Shown here: positions 57,911-64,000 of the stretch, piece after piece
Layout: every line of letters begins with the position of its first letter
Numbering within the stretch: the first letter of the stretch is position 1
Assembly: GCA_038502055.1 (NCBI GenBank)
Contig: JAXRKN010000041.1
Coordinates: 25,001 to 89,000 of the forward strand
Direction of reading: 5' to 3'
Source of the DNA: Tanytarsus gracilentus
Lineage: Eukaryota; Arthropoda; Insecta; Diptera; Chironomidae
Length of the DNA stretch: 64,000 bases
Program-made: the position numbers and the translations under genes
Notes under the pieces: generated by a model
Told to the model about the DNA's origin: nothing
The model's database searches: none
What the model saw: the letters and a program-made list of their open reading frames with translations, nothing else

Positions 57911-60900
57911 ATGTGTGAAAAATATAAAAATCTTTTAGTTGAGCACCTCAATAAATGGGGTATTTATGCAGGAGATGAAAAATGGGAAATAGTTGAAAAT
58001 CAACAGTACGGGAGATGTTTGATTGCAAAAAATGACATAGACATAAATGAAACAATATTTTGTGATAAAGCTCTCCTGTACGGCCCAAGACAAAATAATT
58101 ACGAAGAAGTGAGTTCATATTTGATTCTACGGAAAATTATAGATACACATCAATTTCTTTTCATTTTTTCAGATATTTTGCGTTTCATGCTACAAAATAT
58201 TAAAGAGGTTAACACTGTGCAGTAATAGTTGTAAATTTCCATTATGTGAAAGTTGTGAAAACCAAGAACCCCATAAAAGGGAATGTGAATTAATTCGTTC
58301 GTGGAAATTCACAAATAATGCTAGATACAGTAAGCATCTGTTTCGAGCTTTAACGATCATTCGCGGTTTGTTGTTATGTGAGAGCGAAGAAAAAATAATG
58401 CTAAATATGGCATCCCATGATTGTGAAAAGATTAAAAGCATCGAAGTTGAAAAACTTTTAAATGAATTTGAAGGACTAGCCGAGAGTACAAATGTGGTGG
58501 ACAAATTAAAAAATATATCATGCATTTTAAATACTAATGCATTCGAGTTAGGAGTTATAGGACACAATAGTAATGGTCAAAACACAACGATAAGTCTTAG
58601 GGTATACAAATGAAATAAACCAGTGTTTTAAGTCGATTCAATTAAATCGTGGAGTTATTAATTTTTAGCAAAAAAATTATTTGAGTTTCGAATTTTCTTT
58701 TTATCCTTAAAAAATTAATCAAAATTTAAATCGTTAACAATAAATTTTATAACTTTTATAACAAGGTTTTATGGTGTGAATGAATGTAACCCCCAGAAGT
58801 TTGGCTAGGCCTATCATTTGAGTATAAGTTTTGATATTGTACAATGTAATGTCTTGGCACTAGGGGCCTTGGTTTTTTTAAATATCCAAAATTAATATAT
58901 AGCGTAGCTATAATTCCTTTATTTTTCCTTTTCTGTGTTACAAGAATGTTTGTGTGAAGAAAAAGAAAATCGAAGAAGAACAAAAATTAATTCCTACGGC
59001 AATCAACTCGACTTAAAACTTGGACTGACTTTTTTGAAATTATATAATTTTCAAATGTTTCAGGGTCTGTTTCCTTTAGCTGCTTTAATGAATCATAATT
59101 GTGTCCCCAACATACGATATACTTATGATAATAACAAAATAATGACTTGTAAAGCGTCAAAGTTGATTAAAAAGGGAGAACAAATTTTCAACTCGTACAC
59201 TAAAATATTATGGGGAACAAATCAGCGACGTATGCATCTTTACTACTCGAAAAATTTTCTCTGTAAATGTGAAAGATGTTTAGACTCTACGGAATTTGGT
59301 ATTTGAAAATACATTTATTATTTTAGATTACATCTGCCAATTTAAATTTCTAGGTTCATATATTTCATCAATTAAATGCATTCGTCCCGGTTGTGAAGGC
59401 CACATGGTAGCCATCCTTCCTCTTATCGTAACTTCTTCTTGGAAATGTGATACATGCAGCATAAGCTTAGATCACTCCAGGGTTTCTAAAATACATGATA
59501 TCGTTTCAAAGCAGGTATTAACAATATTAAAAAGACTACATTAAGAGTTTTCCTCATTTCATTTTAAAAATATAATGAAAGACGTTAAAAAGCTGTTGAA
59601 AAATTCACACTTTCAGTAAGTGGTAAAATTATAAAATTTGAAAATTTTCAGTCTATAAGTCATTATATTGACCGAAAATAAGTTTAAGACCGCGCATTGT
59701 ACCGGAGTGTGCAAGTTGTATTATTAATTTTGTAGGCCTTACTAAGAGCTACTCGAATCCGAAAACAAGTTTGAAAAAGATTGATTGAAATTTTTTAAAC
59801 TATTTTTTCCGAGTTCCTGAGGTCAAAATCAATAACAAAGATGGACTTTCAGAATTTTGCCCACTTTTTCGTCAAAAGGAAACACCGTGCGCCACGGAGG
59901 GTCAAATCTCAAAACTAAATACTTCTCGTACAACTAAAGCTAAAACGCGATCTTTGGCCACAAACCCGAGTCAAATCCAACCAGCCGTTCTTGAGATATG
60001 GCGTTCACTGATATCGCGATATATCGTAAGAAAATAAGATGACTTAAATGGCTCTAACTCCTCGTATGATCAACCAATTTCAAATCTGTTTTCGCCAGTT
60101 TGTAGGGTTTGGCTAGGCCTATCATTTAAGTATAAGTTTTGATAATGTACAATGTAATGTCTTGGCACTAGGGGCAGAAACCAAAATTAATATATAGCGA
60201 AGCTCTAATTCACCACATTTAAAAGTCGAGCAAACGCGCTCATTTTTTCATCATTTTACTACTTTCGCACATCCTGGAAGTTTGAATTTTTTCATCAGAT
60301 TTTTGCGTCCGGTTCTACATTAAACAAGGTCAATTAGTCCTCCATGCCAGCACAAAATTAAATAATAATCAGGATAATAATTTTCTTTAATAATTTTTTT
60401 TAATAAGATTTTCAGTAGAATTCAAAATGATTCAATGAGTAATAATCAAAAATACCTAAAGGAAAAAATGTCTACAATACTACCAAAAAACAATCAATTT
60501 ACTATAGAGCTGAAACTTCAAATAATTTTAAAATTGCAAAAAGATGAAACATATACGATGCAAGAGGAAGATTTTAATGCTATTTGCCGATATTGCTGTG
60601 ACATACTAGAAGCTCTCGATAAACTTAAAGCTGGAGAGTGCTTTATAAAGGGTCTTTTGTTTTATGAAATGGCTAAGACTAAGGTTCAAATTGCTGAATT
60701 AAACTTGTCAAATTTTGAGAGCGTAAGTAAAAAGCTACAATATATTGCAATATTGCAATATAATAAGGAATTATTGAATTTTAATTATCTCTAATTTAAA
60801 TTTTTTTAGAAAACACGAGAAGACATTCTATCAAATTTGCAAATCGCCTTTTCAATTTTAGGAAATTCAATTTCGGAGCCGAATGACTTGAAACATTTAA

Positions 60901-60920
60901 TGGAGTTGTATTCTGTTTAA
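57911..60920 (+). CDS. SET and MYND domain protein (SMYD family)
   Basis: Exons 57911-58108, 58173-58601, 59064-59298, 59354-59514, 60408-60722 and 60810-60920 give 482 residues. The split SET domain starts GRCLIAKNDIDINETIF, is interrupted by the MYND zinc finger (CVSCYKILKRLTLC, C-x2-C ... HKREC), and resumes with the cofactor motif LMNHNCVPNIRY and GEQIFNSYT. The post-SET CKCERC and a second cysteine cluster (CIRPGCEGHM, CDTC) follow. SMYD proteins methylate lysines on histones or other proteins; arthropods have several SmydA paralogues and I do not assign one. The acceptor TAATAAG at 60407 is chosen because it keeps frame. Introns 2 and 4 carry repeats. Confidence 0.9.
58798..58913 (+). 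repeat. TATAGC-hairpin repeat in SMYD intron 2
   Basis: From TTTGGCTAGGCCTATCATTT through CTTGGCACTAGGGGC to TATATAGCGTAGCTATAAT. It is 5'-shortened compared with the copy at 22015. Confidence 0.75.
59573..60325. mobile_element. Foldback element in SMYD intron 4, carrying a hairpin repeat
   Basis: The left arm (AAGCTGTTGAAAAATTCACA, then AAGTGGTAAAATT) and the right arm (TTTTACTACTTTCGC, CTGGAAGTTTGAATTTTTTC, GCGTCCGGTTCTACATTAAA) are imperfect inverted copies. Inside lies a full TATAGC-hairpin repeat at 59880-60210, whose 5' part is shared in reverse with 61528-61865. Confidence 0.65.
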
Positions 60921-61336
60921 TATGATACATATTTGGATTTTTCAAACATTTGTTTTTTCATGCAAGAAACAATTATATAATTTTGACACATTTACTTAAG
61001 AAAATTTCTCAAATTTTGGTTTATAATCAGAATTGATCATAGTTTTAATCATCATAGTTGTCAATATATTGCAATATATGGTTTTTTAAAAATTAACATT
61101 TATAATAAGACTAGAAAGTTTGTTTCATACACCTAGACTGTGAAGGTTGCACTAAAGCGCAATCACTAAGCTTCTTGCTGGAATTTTTTTATCCGAAATA
61201 CGTCTAGCATCATCTTTGTTTACTTTCGAAATTCAAAAAATATTTAATTATATTGATAAATACTGTGTCCGCCCTTCAATAAATTCCATTCCATTTGTCT
61301 TTGAAATTTGAATATTTAAGTCTTTAATTGTAAAAT
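60921..61336. other. SMYD 3' region and AT-rich DNA
   Basis: Contains no recognised repeat or coding signal. Confidence 0.5.
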
Positions 61337-62930
61337 ATAATGAAGAACCGGACGTATAAAACTTCCAGTGTGTGGGAAAGTAGTAAAATTAATGATCCTA
61401 AATTCCCCGGGGATGAGAGAAGTCGGGGACCTTTTTCCAGGTAGGTTTTCGTTAAAAACTTTTTTTATGCTAAGAAAATATGATAAAATGGCTTGGAAAA
61501 TGAGGTAAAGTCATTTTTTTGTAAAATATTATAGCTCCGCTATATATTAAGTTTGGATTTCTCCAAAACCAGTTTTCAGCCCCTAGTGCCAAGACATTGT
61601 GCAATATCGAAACATATACTCAAATGATAGGTCTAGTCAAACGCTACAATTTGGCGAAAACAGATTAGAAATCGGTTGCTCCTACGAGGAGTTAGAGCCA
61701 TTTAAGTCATCTTACTTTCTCACTTTCTCACGATCTTAGTGGGCGGCATATCTCAAGAACGGCTGGTCGGATTTGACTAGGGTTTGTGGCTAAAGATCGG
61801 GTTTTGGCTCTAGTTGTGCAAGAAGTATTTAGTTTTGAGGGACGACCCTCCAAGGATCGTCCGTGGGTGCAAAAATGTCCTTTTTCATACAAATTTTTAC
61901 TTATATGGCTTCATGGGTGTCGTTGAACTCGTCATTGGATCAGGAATCGATTAACACTGACGATTTTTGAGGAATATCTATCATGGCCGGCCATGAGTGC
62001 CACTAATGTCCATTTTTTCAGAACTATGGCTTCATGTATGTCGTTGAACTCGTCATTGCATCAGGAATCGCTTGACACTGACGATTTTTGAGGCATGTCC
62101 ACTATGGACGGCCAGGAGTGCCACTAATGTCCATTTTTCAGAAGTATGGGGTACTAATCTAAGACAGCGGAGCTATTGGAAATGGCAACGCCGTTTGCAG
62201 ACCCATCTTGTCTTTCCTAGTATTTTAAATTTTTTATAAAAAAATCCTGCGTGAGATATGAAAACAGTTGGGGCCGTAAATTTAAATAAAAGTATACTTT
62301 TTGTATATAATTGTCTATTGAAAATACGTTGGGCCGAGATTTAAATTTTATTTTAATGAGGATTTTTGAATTTTAATGGTAACATTAGGGCATGTCCCAG
62401 GAATGTCTCAGGTAAAAAATCAGCTTATTTTTGTTTTAAGAAACTAAAATTGGTTAAAAATCTGAACTTTAGTGCATGCACGTAAATAAAAATATATTTT
62501 TGCAGCAAATCAAGACACAAACATTAATAGGATTTTATGTAGTCTGTAGATACCTATAGACTTAAGAAACAAGATTTAAGTAGCTTAAGATTTAACAACC
62601 TACTTTTTTAAGCCATATAGTAAGCTGTGACTTTTTTAATTTTTTAAAAAATATTCTCTACAAAATTCTGAGTGAAATTGTTGAAAATATTATCTGCATT
62701 GAATTAATTAAATACATTTATAAATGCATTTTAGAAGAAGAAATATGAAAAATATATAAAGGTATTTAAAAAAATGTATTTTTCGGTAACATTTTACAAT
62801 TTCGGGGATCCCGGTCCCCGACTTTTCTTATCCCCGGGGAATTTAGGATCACTAATTTTACTACTTTCCCACACACTGGAAGTTTGAATTTTTTCATCTG
62901 CTTTTTTGCGTCCGGTTCTTCATTAAACAG
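61337..62930. mobile_element. Large foldback element with nested hAT-like ends and repeats
   Basis: Outer arms: AATGAAGAACCGGACG with CTTCCAGTGTGTGGGAAAG on the left (61337-61389), and the reverse complement on the right (62855-62930, including CGTCCGGTTCTTCATTA). Immediately inside, TAATGATCCTAAATTCCCCG (61390) and its complement ending GGATCACTA (62854) form a second inverted pair with a hAT-like YARNG end. Within this lie a reverse TATAGC-hairpin repeat (61528-61865), a Helentron-like central repeat (61890-62150) and the sequence GGTACTAATCTAAGACAGCG shared in reverse with 14700-14740. No ORF. Confidence 0.65.
61528..61865 (-). repeat. TATAGC-hairpin repeat, full-length reverse copy
   Basis: On the minus strand it ends at TATATAGCGGAGCTATAATA and contains CTTGGCACTAGGGGC and GTAAGATGACTTAAATGG. 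Further 5' is GGATCCTTGGAGGGTCG, shared with the copy inside 59573-60325. Confidence 0.75.
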
Positions 62931-63370
62931 TGTCAATTTAACTTACTTATTAATTTCAAATAATCTTAACTTAAATATTATAGCCACGCCCTCAGAATTC
63001 TACGTAAGCTGATTAAAACTTTTATTATTTTTAAAAAAATAAATAAATATTAAAATTTCTCATTAGATCTTTTCTCAAAAATCTAATTGGACCATTATAT
63101 ATTACCACTTCGCGTAAAGTTAACCGTTAAAACATTTGTGTTCCTGAGTTCGGGTGAATTTAAAAAAATTCAAAGGGCACAAAATAAAAAACTTCTTCGA
63201 AAGTTAACAAAAAGATGCTACGAGAACTTTTAATAATAATATTATTTCGGATAAACAATTTCAAATCTTCGAGTCCGAACTAATCCATTTTCGAAAGAAA
63301 ATATTCAAAAACTATCCTGGAGCATAATTTTAATTGCAGTACAAATTATTTTAATCAGACGATTAAATTT
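62931..63370. other. Intergenic DNA before the arrestin-like gene end
   Basis: AT-rich with no recognised feature. Confidence 0.5.
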
Positions 63371-64000
63371 TTACATATCACTTTCTAAATATTTTCTTTC
63401 ATGAATTTGAGCCTGAACAATTTTTTCTTGCTTTTCCTCCAGAGATTTTAACTCTAAATCTGAAGCACTGGAATCTGCCGATTTTTCAAATACGTTAACC
63501 TCATAATTGCAGGCGCTATATTGATTTTCAGTGCTTCTATGTGCCACAATTTTATTTTTTGTCTCGTTTTGCTTCAATAATTCAGTGTCTATTTTAAGGG
63601 CTTGCGGTTTTATTTGAATATCAGAAGGAATATTATTTTCTTTTTTTTCTTGGCATATATTTCCGAGGAAGAACGGCAACTTCAGACTAATGTCGCCTCC
63701 AATGGAGTTAAATGATAATTTAATTTTAGCATAATATGAAACATTAATAGCAAAGACATTTTTTTCTGTGTAATTTCCAGTACATCCTGACACGGATTTT
63801 TTTTCTTCGTTAGCATGAACAATTGTGTGATGTCGAAAAGGAAGTCTTCTGTGCTCATAAAATATGTTTTTCTCTTGAATACACGTTGTAGAAAAAAACT
63901 TATTATTTTGTGGCGTACTCGATGCAAGTTTAGAATTTAATGTTTCAAGGAAGGCATCGTGATGTATGCTGCTAAAGAGCGCACCTTCAACTGCAATCCA
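63371..64000 (-). CDS. Arrestin-like C-terminal domain (partial, leaves window)
   Basis: The minus-strand frame is open from the right edge to the stop at 63371, about 209 residues. ENVFAINVSYYAKIKL-like sequence (NVFAINVSYYAKIKLSF) followed by GGDISLKLPFFLG matches the last strands of the arrestin C domain. The remaining 85 residues are a charged tail without a clear clathrin or AP-2 motif. A non-visual or visual arrestin is possible; an alpha-arrestin is less likely given the SYY.KIKL/LKLPF pairing. The N domain lies beyond 64000, so identity stays tentative. Confidence 0.55.
   Translation of the reverse strand, partial: WIAVEGALFSSIHHDAFLETLNSKLASSTPQNNKFFSTTCIQEKNIFYEHRRLPFRHHTIVHANEEKKSVSGCTGNYTEKNVFAINVSYYAKIKLSFNSIGGDISLKLPFFLGNICQEKKENNIPSDIQIKPQALKIDTELLKQNETKNKIVAHRSTENQYSACNYEVNVFEKSADSSASDLELKSLEEKQEKIVQAQIHERKYLESDM

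Overview
This window is nuclear DNA of an insect, very probably a fly or midge (Diptera). The evidence is AT-rich sequence, compact genes with introns of about 50-500 bp, recognisable insect orthologues (adducin/hts, AP-3 delta/garnet, MCM4, Nup88, RpL27A, SNRNP27, TSEN34, a SET-MYND protein), and DINE-1/Helentron-like repeats of the kind described in Drosophila. The exact species cannot be read from the sequence.

Layout. 1-5230 is a two-ORF non-LTR retrotransposon with RNase H (minus strand, running off the left edge), split by a Helentron-like insertion at 1291-2190. 5231-7570 is AT-rich DNA holding a hAT-type MITE with an 8-bp target duplication (6281-7063). 7665-10435 is an 18-copy, 154-bp satellite. 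It abuts a tandem segmental duplication (10436-11390) carrying an exon of a membrane protein and the last exon of a broken slimb/beta-TrCP copy (11263-12637, pseudogene). 13729-18475 is an NCKIPSD/SPIN90-like gene. Its fourth intron holds a Helentron-like repeat, itself interrupted by a Penelope-like element with a GIY-YIG ORF and two inverted terminal copies that each contain a hammerhead-ribozyme-like core. 18476-22592 is repeats and unassigned DNA.

22593-26394 is AP-3 delta. 26395-29043 holds a tRNA-like SINE head and a decayed LINE. 29044-30393 is a mitochondrial MTHFD2/Nmdmc-type folate enzyme. 31917-34985 is MCM4, divergent from a C9orf85-like gene (35179-35821) across a 193-bp shared promoter with an E2F-like site. 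35992-37788 is an unusual gene made of about five helix-turn-helix repeats. 37955-38753 is RpL27A and 39517-40213 is SNRNP27. 43403-48585 is adducin, 50264-53773 is Nup88, 54120-55070 is TSEN34, 56464-57419 is an unrecognised zinc-ribbon protein, and 57911-60920 is a SET-MYND protein. 63371-64000 is the end of an arrestin-like gene leaving the right edge.

The host genes are mostly unrelated housekeeping functions (replication, splicing, ribosome, tRNA splicing, nuclear pore, vesicle coats, cytoskeleton). The strongest biology is in the repeats: one mosaic Helentron-like family recurs in many introns and intergenic gaps, with other elements nested in it, and a foldback family plus a hairpin-ended family recur in the right third. 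Three genes use GC-AG introns.
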